From Clostridia bacterium (GTDB taxonomy: Bacteria; Bacillota_A; Clostridia; Christensenellales; Aristaeellaceae): a stretch of 64,000 nt of DNA. This document shows positions 33,889 to 43,039 of this stretch, in pieces (the first letter of the stretch is position 1; each line of letters starts with the position of its first letter). Under the pieces are notes generated by a model. The model was not told where the DNA came from and searched no databases. It saw only the letters and a list, made by a program, of their open reading frames with translations. A program made the translations under genes and the position numbers. The stretch lies in NCBI GenBank assembly GCA_017620455.1, contig JAFZQK010000025.1, positions 16,800 through 80,799 on the forward strand. Direction: 5' to 3'.

Positions 33889-34896
33889 TTACTCCTTTGA
33901 GCCGGACATTGCAATACTTTCCACAAAAGTTCTCTGGGTGAAAATGTAAAGAATCACCAGCGGGATGCAGCAAATCAGCACGCCGATGGACACCAGCTGC
34001 TGCTGCCGGGCCGGGGGCACGATGATGGCCTTCTCGGCGTCCTGGGAGAAGTAGCGGCCCATACGGGTGAGGATGGAGGAGAGCTCGGTGGAGTAGATGA
34101 CCATGGTTTTGCTGATGAAATTGCGGGTGTAGAACAGGTCCGTCCACTGCCAGACGAAGGAGAACAGGAAGCAGCTGAGCACCGTGGGCATGGCGTCCGG
34201 CAGCATGATGGTGGTGAAGGTGCGCAGCGTGGAGCAGCCGTCCACGTACGCCGCCTCCTCCAGGGATTTGGGGATGCCCTTGAAATACTGCCGCAGCATG
34301 TAGATGTACAAGCCGTCCTTGAGGCCCATGCAGGTGGCGCTCATGAGCAGGTAGGGGGTCAGGTTGCTCAGCAGGTTCAGCGGCTCCCCGTTGAAGGTTT
34401 TGAAGATGCCGAAGATATCGAAGTAGCGGAAGTACATGTACAGCGGGGTGGCGATGGTCTGGGGCGGGACCACGATGGTGAGCACCACGCAGGCGAACCA
34501 GAACCGCTTGAGCGGGAACTCATACCGGGCGAAGCCGTAGCCCACCAGGGTGCAGGCGATCACCTGCAGCACGCTCACCAGGAGGGACGTCCATGCCGTG
34601 TTGATCAGCGACCGGGGGAAATTGGTCAGATCGAACACGATGGAGTAATTCTCCAGCGTCACGTTCCGGGGCAGCAGCACGATGGTGGAATCGTACAGGT
34701 CCTTTTCCTGCATCAGGCTGGTGCCGAAGCGGGTCAGCATGGGCTGGATGATCATGAAGCACAGTCCGAACACCAGCAGCCCGCGGACGATGGAGACCGT
34801 CCAGCGCTTGACGCCGGATTTGAACAGATAGCCTCCGCTCTTTTTGTTGGCGGAGCGTTTGTCGCTGCGCGGGAGCGATTCTGCCTTAAGTGTCAT
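33889..34896 (-). CDS. Carbohydrate ABC transporter permease (MalG-type)
   Basis: 335 residues, six predicted membrane helices after a basic N-terminal stretch of about 35 residues. The permease-ATPase coupling loop shows the EAA motif (S-L-E-E-A-A-Y-V-D-G-C-S-T, then I-M-L-P-D) near residues 225-250. Belongs to the CUT1 MalG/UgpE-like branch, which moves oligosaccharides with a shared ATPase such as MsmX (not in this window). Its start overlaps the previous permease by 11 nt; together they form a heterodimer served by the 451-residue binding protein downstream (inference from gene order). Confidence 0.9.
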   Translation of the reverse strand: MTLKAESLPRSDKRSANKKSGGYLFKSGVKRWTVSIVRGLLVFGLCFMIIQPMLTRFGTSLMQEKDLYDSTIVLLPRNVTLENYSIVFDLTNFPRSLINTAWTSLLVSVLQVIACTLVGYGFARYEFPLKRFWFACVVLTIVVPPQTIATPLYMYFRYFDIFGIFKTFNGEPLNLLSNLTPYLLMSATCMGLKDGLYIYMLRQYFKGIPKSLEEAAYVDGCSTLRTFTTIMLPDAMPTVLSCFLFSFVWQWTDLFYTRNFISKTMVIYSTELSSILTRMGRYFSQDAEKAIIVPPARQQQLVSIGVLICCIPLVILYIFTQRTFVESIAMSGSKE

Positions 34897-35860
34897 ACTG
34901 CTTCACCACCCTGTTGATAATGAAGGACGCGATGCCGATGAAGGCCAGCGCCACGCCGAAGTAGATCCAGCTCTCCGCCGTGCTTTCGCCGTACCGGGTG
35001 CGGGTAAACTGGGTGTTGATCCACTCCATGACCTGGTTGTCGTTTTTCATGAAGAAGTCGATGATGGTGTAGATGGCGTTCACCAGCAGCAGGGGGCTGA
35101 CCATGGGGAAGGTGATCTTCCAGAAGGCCTCCCAGGCCGTGCACCCTTCCACGTCCGCCGCCTCGTACAGGGAGGGGGAGATGGCGGACAGGCCGGAGAG
35201 GAACACGATGATCTGGATGCCGCTGGCCATGACGATATCGTAGATGGCGTCGATCATCTGGAACAGCACGTCGAACACGCCGCTGCCCACGCCGGAGACC
35301 ATCAGCAGATCCTGCAGTGCGCCGGAAATGTTGATGCCCGACTGGGCGGCGATCTCATCGGATACGCCCTGCAGCATGTTGTAGGTCAGCTGGCTTTCCA
35401 CGCCGGGCAGCACGCCGGAGGCCAGGATCACAGGCAGGAAGAAGATGGCGCGCGCCACGGTGCGGCCCTTGAACTTCTGGTTCAGGATGACTGCCACCAC
35501 GAACGCCAGCACCAGGGTAGCGATAGCGTTTACGGCCATGCGCCCGCATTCCTCCACCAGGTACTGGTTGAAGTACGGGTCCACGCCCATGGCGTATCTG
35601 TAGTTTTCAAAGTTATTCCAGGTGAGCTGATAGCCGTGGCCGGGAACCAGCACCACCTTGTTGAGGCTCATGATGACCGATTGGATCATCGGCTTCACCA
35701 TGAAGATGAGGAAGCCCAGAATGAACGGAAGGACGAAGAGCACGCCGGTGCGGGCGTTGCGGGAGCGCATGGTGTCGTAATTTTCATTGACGGGCAGCAA
35801 AGCCGATACGGATTCGCCCAGGCTCCAGCGCTCGCTTCTGTCTCTTTTCTTTCTGCTCAT
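34886..35860 (-). CDS. Carbohydrate ABC transporter permease (MalF/UgpA-type)
   Basis: 324 residues, six membrane helices; the first follows a 40-residue cytoplasmic lead. EAA loop: S-L-Y-E-A-A-D-V-E-G-C-T-A-W-E-A-F-W-K-I-T-F-P around residues 235-257. A loop of about 70 residues between helices 3 and 4 (S-Q-L-T-Y through F-Q-M-I-D-A) is longer than in typical UgpA homologues. The stop overlaps the next permease and the start overlaps the DUF5696 stop by 4 nt, so translation is coupled along the chain. Confidence 0.9.
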   Translation of the reverse strand: MSRKKRDRSERWSLGESVSALLPVNENYDTMRSRNARTGVLFVLPFILGFLIFMVKPMIQSVIMSLNKVVLVPGHGYQLTWNNFENYRYAMGVDPYFNQYLVEECGRMAVNAIATLVLAFVVAVILNQKFKGRTVARAIFFLPVILASGVLPGVESQLTYNMLQGVSDEIAAQSGINISGALQDLLMVSGVGSGVFDVLFQMIDAIYDIVMASGIQIIVFLSGLSAISPSLYEAADVEGCTAWEAFWKITFPMVSPLLLVNAIYTIIDFFMKNDNQVMEWINTQFTRTRYGESTAESWIYFGVALAFIGIASFIINRVVKQYDT

Positions 35861-38800
35861 TTTTTATCCCCTCCTTCCTCTGTTCCTGACGCTTGATCGG
35901 GCGGTGTCTCCGCGGCCGGGGCCTCTGCCGCCGGCTCTTCCGCCGCCGGCTCCTCCGCCGCCGGCTCCTCTGCCGGCGGCTCCGTGACCGGCTCGGGGAT
36001 CAGCACCTGGCCGGCGGGAACGGTGACGGCGCCGAACGGAACGTCCGCGTCGCTGAGGTTGTAGAAGATCACTTTTTCCAGGCCCTCGGGCAGCGGGGCT
36101 TCGCCGATGGCGGCGCTGTCCGGCGCCCAGCACATGCCCTGTACGTTGACGCCGTTGACGGCCAGCGGCGTGGTGCCGTGGTTGACGTAGCGCCGCGTGC
36201 CGTCCGCAAGGAGGATGATCTCGGCCGCCCCGTCGGCGTTCTCCGTCTTGGCGGTGCCCTTGGCGGGGATGGCGATGTCGCCCACCTTGATTTCCTTGTC
36301 GGTGCTGTTCACCCACAGATCGCCGTCCGGCAGCACCAGCACGTCCAGATCGATTTCCGCGGTCACCAGCTGATAGTTGCCGGCGCCGGTGTTGCGGCTG
36401 TTGGTGTTGTCGGTTTTCACCATGGCGTCGGTGAAGTTGGCGTACATGCGGCTGCCGTCCGGCAGGAAGACCACCGTGACGCCGGCTTCGGCGGGCTCCA
36501 GCACGCTGCTGTGGGCGGGGATCTCGGTTTCCCCTGCGGTGATCGCCGCGTCGGAGGCGTTCACCCAGACGCGGTTCCCGTCGCCGGGCAGCAGGAGATC
36601 CAGGGCCTGGTCGCCGCTGACGGGCAGCCAGTTCAGCGCGCCCACCGTGCGGGTGCCGGGCTTGAGATCGGCCTCCGTGCGGTTCAGGTACATGCGGCTG
36701 CCGTCTGCGCGGAAGATCACCTGCACCGGATCGGGATTTTCGGATTTGATCCAGCTTCTGGCGGGCACGGTCTCACCGTTCACCGGCAGGGCTTCATCCG
36801 TGCAGTTGACCAGCAGCACCGTGCCGTCCGCCAGGATCATGGCGTCCACGTTCTGCGTATCCCGGACGCGCACGTAGGTGCCGGGGTTGAGGACGGCCGC
36901 CTTGTCGACGTTGCCGTCTTCCTTGAAGGTATAGCCGTAATTGATGGCGGTATCGCCGTAATTGACGTACATCCGGCTGCCGTCCGGCAGGAGGATCGCT
37001 TCGGCCTGGGTATCGTCCGTGGCCCAGCGGTAGCTCCTGGCCGGGATCTCCAGGCCGCCGCTGACGGCGACCGCCTCGTCGGAGGCGTTCACGTACACGC
37101 GGGTGTGCTGCCCTTCCGGCAATTCGCTTTCCAGCGCGTCGGCGAAAATCACGTCGAAGATTTCACCGTCCTGAATGCGCACGGTGGAGCAGGGCCGGAG
37201 GGCGGTGTCGCCCGCGGTCAGGGAGACGGCGGTGAAGTTGACGAGGCTGCGGGCGCCGTTGGGCTCAAAGACAGCCTGGATCTTCGCGTCCTCCACGCCC
37301 TCCTGCTCGCGGACCACCAGATAGTCGCGGGCGGGGACCACGTCCCCATCGTCCAGCGTGTAATCGCCGCTGCCGTAGTTGACGTAAACGTCCGTGCCGT
37401 CGGCGTACGTGGTTTTGGTGACGCTCAGCGGCAGTTCCATGTGGCCGGTGATGCGCGTCCGGTTCAGCCCGGCCATCTCCCGCTGATAGCGGGTGATGGT
37501 GTCGATGGCCTCCTGGCGCCAGGCGCTGTAGCTGGCCCCGTAGTACGCGGTGTGCATCGTATCCTGCAGGATCTTGGCGTCTTCATAGAAGAAGGTGAAG
37601 TTCAGCCCGGCGCCGTATTCCACGCAGCGCAGCAGGTTGGTGCGCCAGTCGCTGGAAAGGTTGAGGGAGGGGCCCGTGTAATCCAGAGAGCCGTGAATGG
37701 CGATCTGGTAGAAGGGCACCGCGGCGTCCAGCAGGGAATAGCTGAAACCGCTCAGATCCATATCGGTGACGATATCGGCATAGGGGAGGGCGAAATCAAA
37801 TCCGTCGCGGATCATGATGCTTTCGCCGCTGTCCCGCGCCTGCTTCATCGTATCGATGTTCATCGTCTTGACGGTTTCGCGGGTGGTGGTGTTCCGGGGA
37901 TCGTAGTTGCCGCTGAGCAGATGGCCGATATCCCGGAACGCCACGCCGTAGGCGCCATTGTCCTTGAGCGCTTTGATCAGGTTGGAGGCGTTCTGCTGGG
38001 CGTAGTCGGGACGGGTGAGGTAATAGACGGCCTGATCGTTGTCTTCCGTGTAATAGATCTTGGAATACGGGGTGATCTCCACGATCTCCCGGGTGGTGAA
38101 CCGCGCCGCGTTAGCCCGGGGCGTGAAGCCCTGGAGGAGCTTGGTATCGTAGGCGAAAGCGGTGATGCCGTCGAAGTAGAGGCGCACGCCCTTCTCCTTG
38201 GCGTAGGCGATCAGGTCCTTCATGCCCTGGGCGCCGCCCAGCACGCCTTCCGCGTTGACGCTGGTGAGCACGTGCTGCCGGATGCCGCCGTTGCACCAGC
38301 CGGAAGCCCGGACGCTGATTTCCCGGATGCCCTGGGATACCAGATCGTCAATGATGGTTTTCATTTCGCTGAAGGTGGTGGTGGCCAGCACGCGCTGCAC
38401 CGGCAGGCCGGCGGTCACGATGCGCTTGTCGATGGCGCCCACCAGCTCCACGGATACCGGCATATCCTCGGAAGCGTCGTTTGCCAGCATTTCCGGATGA
38501 TTATCCCGCAGGTAATCGCCGTATGCGTTGGCCATGTCCACGTAGCTGTCGCTGTTGAGGAAGCGGTAGCGCTGCCGCACGGTGTCCTGCGGCAGGGATT
38601 TTTCATACATGATGACCATGCTGGGCGTTTTGTTGGAAACGTTGTACTGGTCCGAATGCAGCACGTGGTATTTGGCGCTGACGGTGTTGAAGCTGTTGGG
38701 ATGGAAAGCGGTGTTGATGCCGGGCTTGCCGTTGATGTCGGCCTTGATGCTGGCGTAGGAAGCGCCGCCCTCGATGATGCAGATGAACGAGCCGCCTTTG

Positions 38801-40668
38801 CTGGTCAGGCCGAAGACGGGGAAGGTGATCTTTGTTTCGTTCACTACTTCGGAACGCTTGGAGGCGTAATCCCAGCCGTACAGGTTCGCGATGTAGCTGT
38901 TCTGCTGCAGCTTTCCGTTGTTGTAGCGGATCAGCGCGCCGCCGCCTTCGGGCACGAAGAGGAATCCGTCTTCGTATTTTCCGTCTTTGCCGCCCACCGC
39001 GCCGAACATGGGCAGGATATTCAGGTAGGTGATGGGGGCTTCTTCGTTATAGGTGATCTGGTCGTAGGGGACCTCCACAATGAAGTCGGGGCCGTCCAGC
39101 CGGTAGACCACCGTGATATCGAAGCGGATGGAGGAGTCCGAATCCCCCGACAGCGCCCACTGCGCGTCCCGGAGGTATTCCTCGCTGGTGTAGTCGATGC
39201 CCTGCACCTTTTCGTCGCCCTTGAGAGCTTTGAGGATGTTTTCCTTCGCCTCGGCGCGCATGAATTTCGCTCTGCGGAACGCGCGGTCCAGCAGTTCCTT
39301 GCGCGCCGGGTCCGCATCGGCTTCCTCGATCATGCCCTTGACGGCGCTGTTATCATAATCCTCGCTGCCGGAGGCGTCCAGCGCGTCGGCCATGACGGCG
39401 ATCCACTGGTTTTCCTCCTTGGAAAGCTCGGCTTCGGAAACGAGCTCCCGGATCTGCTCCGCGGCGGTCATTTTGTCTTCATATTCTTCGGATTGCACCA
39501 GGGCCAGGATCGGCTCCATTTTTTCCTGGGCGGCATCCTCTTCTTTGCCGAAGAACCCGTTGGGATTGGAGGTGATGGTGGCGGCCATGGCCTCCAGGTC
39601 CACCGGCTCCACGTTGGGACGCTCGATCATGCCCTGCAATTCGCTCATCCATTCAATGGCGGCTTCTGCGGCTTCTTCCGATTCGTCCTCCGCGTTTTCC
39701 AGTTCCTTGATCCTGTCTGCCAGCAGCTCGGACGCCTGCTTGCGTTCTTCCTCGTCCTCCGACAGCGCCCATTCAGCGAAGGATTCCAGGTCCTTGAGCT
39801 CCTCTGCGTGCTCGTCGATAACGGCCTGGACGGCCTCCCGCTGATAGGGGATGATGGAGGCGGTTTCCAGATCGTCGATAAGCGTCTGGATCCAAAGGTT
39901 TTCCTCCAGCTCCAGGGCGTTCATGGTGACGGACAGGCGCAACACGTGGGCCGCCAGCCGGCGGAGCTCCAGACGGGTGGACAGCGCCATATCGCGGATC
40001 GTCTGGGCGTTTTCGTAGTTCGGGGTGAACGCTTTGTCCAGACGTTTGGTTTTATCGTCCGGGGAGTTCTTGATGCGGCTGAGGATCTCGTCGTAGCGTT
40101 CGTTGGTCAGCACCTGGGGGATGGTGGCGATGCCCTGGATCTGGCCGACGGTGTAGTGGACGCGGATCTCGGTGGTCACGTCCTCTTCGTTCTTGACTTC
40201 CTCGATCACGTAGGCCTGCTTGTCGATGGAGTATTCCCAGTTGTTCATATCCTTGTCAGCCGAGGAGGCGGAGTAGGATACGATCAGCGTGGAACGCATA
40301 TCGTTGAGCTGGGACGTGCCGATGGCCACCTTGCCCGGGTCTTCCGAAACGCCGCCTTTGTCGGCGTCCGGGTTGGACATCCAGACGCGGCCCGTTTTCT
40401 TTTCCTTCAGGGTAAAATGGCTGGTGGTGGGGTACATGGTGAATTCGAGATACTCGTTGGACATTTTCTTGTCCTTGGTGGTGGTATCGTACGAATTCCG
40501 GCGGATCCTGTTTTCTTCCGTTTCCGCCTTGTTTTCCGCGGGCCACAGCTTCGTGCCCAGGTAATACAGCCCGCCCAGGACCGCCAGCGTCAGCACGGCG
40601 GCGATGACGCGCTTGATGATGACGGATTTCTTCACGCGCTTTTTGGGAGCGCCGTTTTCCTTTTTCAT
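35857..40668 (-). CDS. Giant membrane-anchored DUF5696 protein with C-terminal beta-repeat array
   Basis: 1603 residues. Basic N-terminus, one membrane helix (about 20-37), then an outside part: a beta domain (to about 190) interrupted by a Glu-rich helical insertion (about 190-470), a second beta region, and a (beta/alpha)-type domain (about 740-1080) that contains I-R-E-I-S-V-R-A-S-G-W and Y-G-V-A-F-R-D-I-G. This core matches proteins catalogued as DUF5696, and its shape recalls glycoside-hydrolase barrels (inference). The last third holds 11 copies of a 35-40-residue module with a D-G-S-R-M-Y-V-N core, and the protein ends in a Pro/Glu/Ala tail with four E-P-A-A-E units. Between two permease pairs; it could process or present the transported glycan. 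RBS: AGGAGG, though the spacing is short. Confidence 0.82.
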   Translation of the reverse strand: MKKENGAPKKRVKKSVIIKRVIAAVLTLAVLGGLYYLGTKLWPAENKAETEENRIRRNSYDTTTKDKKMSNEYLEFTMYPTTSHFTLKEKKTGRVWMSNPDADKGGVSEDPGKVAIGTSQLNDMRSTLIVSYSASSADKDMNNWEYSIDKQAYVIEEVKNEEDVTTEIRVHYTVGQIQGIATIPQVLTNERYDEILSRIKNSPDDKTKRLDKAFTPNYENAQTIRDMALSTRLELRRLAAHVLRLSVTMNALELEENLWIQTLIDDLETASIIPYQREAVQAVIDEHAEELKDLESFAEWALSEDEEERKQASELLADRIKELENAEDESEEAAEAAIEWMSELQGMIERPNVEPVDLEAMAATITSNPNGFFGKEEDAAQEKMEPILALVQSEEYEDKMTAAEQIRELVSEAELSKEENQWIAVMADALDASGSEDYDNSAVKGMIEEADADPARKELLDRAFRRAKFMRAEAKENILKALKGDEKVQGIDYTSEEYLRDAQWALSGDSDSSIRFDITVVYRLDGPDFIVEVPYDQITYNEEAPITYLNILPMFGAVGGKDGKYEDGFLFVPEGGGALIRYNNGKLQQNSYIANLYGWDYASKRSEVVNETKITFPVFGLTSKGGSFICIIEGGASYASIKADINGKPGINTAFHPNSFNTVSAKYHVLHSDQYNVSNKTPSMVIMYEKSLPQDTVRQRYRFLNSDSYVDMANAYGDYLRDNHPEMLANDASEDMPVSVELVGAIDKRIVTAGLPVQRVLATTTFSEMKTIIDDLVSQGIREISVRASGWCNGGIRQHVLTSVNAEGVLGGAQGMKDLIAYAKEKGVRLYFDGITAFAYDTKLLQGFTPRANAARFTTREIVEITPYSKIYYTEDNDQAVYYLTRPDYAQQNASNLIKALKDNGAYGVAFRDIGHLLSGNYDPRNTTTRETVKTMNIDTMKQARDSGESIMIRDGFDFALPYADIVTDMDLSGFSYSLLDAAVPFYQIAIHGSLDYTGPSLNLSSDWRTNLLRCVEYGAGLNFTFFYEDAKILQDTMHTAYYGASYSAWRQEAIDTITRYQREMAGLNRTRITGHMELPLSVTKTTYADGTDVYVNYGSGDYTLDDGDVVPARDYLVVREQEGVEDAKIQAVFEPNGARSLVNFTAVSLTAGDTALRPCSTVRIQDGEIFDVIFADALESELPEGQHTRVYVNASDEAVAVSGGLEIPARSYRWATDDTQAEAILLPDGSRMYVNYGDTAINYGYTFKEDGNVDKAAVLNPGTYVRVRDTQNVDAMILADGTVLLVNCTDEALPVNGETVPARSWIKSENPDPVQVIFRADGSRMYLNRTEADLKPGTRTVGALNWLPVSGDQALDLLLPGDGNRVWVNASDAAITAGETEIPAHSSVLEPAEAGVTVVFLPDGSRMYANFTDAMVKTDNTNSRNTGAGNYQLVTAEIDLDVLVLPDGDLWVNSTDKEIKVGDIAIPAKGTAKTENADGAAEIILLADGTRRYVNHGTTPLAVNGVNVQGMCWAPDSAAIGEAPLPEGLEKVIFYNLSDADVPFGAVTVPAGQVLIPEPVTEPPAEEPAAEEPAAEEPAAEAPAAETPPDQASGTEEGGDKK

Positions 40669-40682
40669 TCTACGTCACCTCC

Positions 40683-41366
40683 TCAACTGAGCCGGAACAC
40701 GATCTCACGATACATCGAGGCGAAATAACCGAACGCATCGCTGAGAAGGCTGAAGAATACCAGCAGCAGGAACAGGATCACCATGGCGCCGAACACCGTG
40801 GCCACGATGGAAATGAGCGTTTTGCCCGGGCCGAAATCGTGCACCTCCATCAGGCCCACAAAGGCCAGGAAGAGGCACCAGATCTCCGAAATGCTCATCA
40901 GCACCGTGTAGAAGGAGCCCTCGTCGAAGGCCAGCACGTTGCTCACGAGGATCAGCGGCAGCTGGATGATGATGTAGGGCACCAGGGCGTAGCACATGGC
41001 CATGTAGATGTCCTTGAAGCGGCCCTTGCCGTCGAACAGGGTGGAAAGGCTCCAGTTCGAGATGCACAGGACCAGGAAGGGCAGCAGGAGCGATGCCCAG
41101 CGCTCGTAAATGTTGATGTACTGGATCGCCGTGGTGATGAACTGGAAGCTGGTGTACATCAGCTTGAGCACGTAGGTCAGCAGGAACAGCAGCACGAAGG
41201 TGTGCGCCGCCGCCAGGGAGCCCCGCTTTTCATGCACCAGATCCCAGAACCCGTCGAAGGGATGGAAGATCACGTACTTGGCGTATAAAAGCGTTTCTTT
41301 ATAGCGGCGCAGACGCGGATGTTCCTTGCGGGCAACGGCGTCATTTAGCGACTTTGTTATGCTCAT
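40683..41366 (-). CDS. YIP1 family membrane protein
   Basis: 227 residues, five predicted membrane helices and a soluble N-terminus of about 50 residues. YIP1-like layout with a conserved N-terminal amphipathic segment (Y-A-K-Y-V-I-F-H-P-F-D-G-F-W) leading into the first helix and a D-I-Y-M-A-M-C-Y-A-L-V-P-Y motif in the middle. Bacterial YIP1 proteins have no settled role. GGGAGGTGG is 9 nt before the ATG. Start overlaps the beta-propeller gene by 26 nt; the DUF5696 gene begins 14 nt after its stop, so the three are a tight unit. Confidence 0.87.
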   Translation of the reverse strand: MSITKSLNDAVARKEHPRLRRYKETLLYAKYVIFHPFDGFWDLVHEKRGSLAAAHTFVLLFLLTYVLKLMYTSFQFITTAIQYINIYERWASLLLPFLVLCISNWSLSTLFDGKGRFKDIYMAMCYALVPYIIIQLPLILVSNVLAFDEGSFYTVLMSISEIWCLFLAFVGLMEVHDFGPGKTLISIVATVFGAMVILFLLLVFFSLLSDAFGYFASMYREIVFRLS

Positions 41367-43002
41367 ACGCTGCCACCTCCCATTTTACTTTTCTGATCGT
41401 CTTCCGGACGAAGGAGAATACCACCAGCACCACGATGATCAGCACTACCCACAGGATGTTTTTTTCCACCCAGATCTTCCGGTAGTAGCGGAACGCCTGG
41501 CCGTAATTGTCCCGGTCGTGGGCCATTTTGAACAGGGCCATGGCCTCTTCGTATTCCTCGGCGCGCATCTTGGAGCGGCCGATGCCGATGAACGCCAGGT
41601 TGTAGTTCGCGTTGTGCTGCAGCACCTTTTCCCACGTGTCGGCGGAGCCGTCGTAATCCCCCCGCAGGTACTGCTCGGACGCCAGGAAGATCAGATTGCC
41701 GTATTCCGTGGGGGAGAACACCGTCACGCTGCAGTCCAGCTCGTCCAGCACCAGCAGGTCCGTGCCCATATGCTCGATGGAGTTGGCGCGGGAGAACACG
41801 CCTTCGGCGTTGACGCCGGAGGTGCCGAACGCCCAGAGCATGATGCCCTGAGGATCGTAGCCGAACACGCGGCCGCGGGTCTGGTCGATCACCACGTACA
41901 CGTCGTTGTCCAGCACGGTGATGTCGTAGAGCTTCGAGGGTCCGTGGTCGGAGGACTGTTCCACCCATTCCAGATCGCCGATGGGGGGATAGCGGTCGTT
42001 CTTGACCAGGATATCCTGGCCCACCGCGTTCAGGAGGCGGATGGGCTTTGCGTTGTCCCACAGCAGATCGTACTCGCTGAAGGAGGTATTGGTGGCGTAG
42101 ATGAAGCCGTCGTTGTTGATGTAGATGTTCTGGTATTCGGTGGGCACGAAGGCGGCCTGCTGGGAGCGCTGCTCCTTGGTCATGAAATAGGTTTTCCAGA
42201 TGTAGTCCCAGAGGTTGTAGGTAACGGGATTTGCGCCGATGAAGCCGGTGAACGTGCCGTCTGCTTCAAACTTGACCAGACCCTTGTTGATGTTGTTCGC
42301 CAGCACGAACACGCGCCCCGAGGTGTCCACCACCAGCTTGTTGGGCAGGAAGGACTGGTTCTGGTCGAAGGTGGAATCGCTGGGCTTGGTGAACAGCTGA
42401 ACGAATTCCAGATCCTTGTTCATCACGATGACGCGGTTGTTGTCCCGGTCGGCCACGTAGATCTTTCCCTCCGGGTCCACCGAAACGTCGTTGGGGTTGT
42501 TGAAGTACGTCACGTTTTCGCTGGTCAGCGCCAGGGGGCCTTTTTCCGCCGAGCTGCCGACGGGCGGCTTGAGGTAATAGCTGCCGTCCTCGTCGGTCAG
42601 GTAGCTGCCGTCCTCGTTCTTCATCAGGTCGCTGGCCGCCATGAATTCCTGCAGCTTGTCCGCGCCGACGGTCACCTGGTCGATCACGCGCACCAGGTCG
42701 AAGCTGGCGCCGGTCCGGGTAAGGTGCAGGATGCGGTTGTTGCCGGTATCGACGATGTAAAGATCCTGATCCCGGACGAACAGGGATTTGGGCGAGCGCA
42801 TGGCCTTGTCCAGCGCCAGGGAGGAGCTGTAGATCACGTCGGTGACGCGGTAAGCGTCCGGGCTCTCCCTCAGCTCGCCCCAGTAATCGTAGTTATAGGT
42901 GTAGGTGCTGGAATAGCCGTCTTCCGCCGCGAACGCCACGGTCATGGGCGCGAGGATGGCCAGCGCGGCGAGGACCGCCAGCAGCCTTTTCATTGTTTTC
43001 AC
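41341..43002 (-). CDS. Exported NHL-repeat beta-propeller protein with C-terminal membrane anchor
   Basis: 553 residues from GTG 43002 (GGAGGG 8 nt upstream; the ATG three codons later is too far). Signal peptide to about residue 27. NHL-type blades follow, for example L-Y-I-V-D-T-G-N-N-R-I-L-H-L, I-Y-V-A-D-R-D-N-N-R-V-I-V-M and V-F-V-L-A-N-N-I-N-K-G-L; then a helical TPR-like pair (about 440-505: Y-L-R-G-D-Y-D-G-S-A-D-T-W, Y-E-E-A-M-A-L-F-K-M-A) and a C-terminal membrane helix (about 512-533) with a basic cytoplasmic tail. It would sit on the outer membrane face and could scaffold the transporter or bind glycan. Function unknown. Confidence 0.85.
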   Translation of the reverse strand: MKTMKRLLAVLAALAILAPMTVAFAAEDGYSSTYTYNYDYWGELRESPDAYRVTDVIYSSSLALDKAMRSPKSLFVRDQDLYIVDTGNNRILHLTRTGASFDLVRVIDQVTVGADKLQEFMAASDLMKNEDGSYLTDEDGSYYLKPPVGSSAEKGPLALTSENVTYFNNPNDVSVDPEGKIYVADRDNNRVIVMNKDLEFVQLFTKPSDSTFDQNQSFLPNKLVVDTSGRVFVLANNINKGLVKFEADGTFTGFIGANPVTYNLWDYIWKTYFMTKEQRSQQAAFVPTEYQNIYINNDGFIYATNTSFSEYDLLWDNAKPIRLLNAVGQDILVKNDRYPPIGDLEWVEQSSDHGPSKLYDITVLDNDVYVVIDQTRGRVFGYDPQGIMLWAFGTSGVNAEGVFSRANSIEHMGTDLLVLDELDCSVTVFSPTEYGNLIFLASEQYLRGDYDGSADTWEKVLQHNANYNLAFIGIGRSKMRAEEYEEAMALFKMAHDRDNYGQAFRYYRKIWVEKNILWVVLIIVVLVVFSFVRKTIRKVKWEVAAYEHNKVAK

Positions 43003-43039
43003 GTTCGTTTCCCTCCTGTCTTCATGATTCACGTACGGG

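Noticed and set aside
35893..40728. Open frame of about 1600 codons opposite the DUF5696 gene
   Set aside because: Same GC-driven antisense effect; the minus-strand product has a membrane helix, family motifs and repeats, and is coupled to its neighbours.
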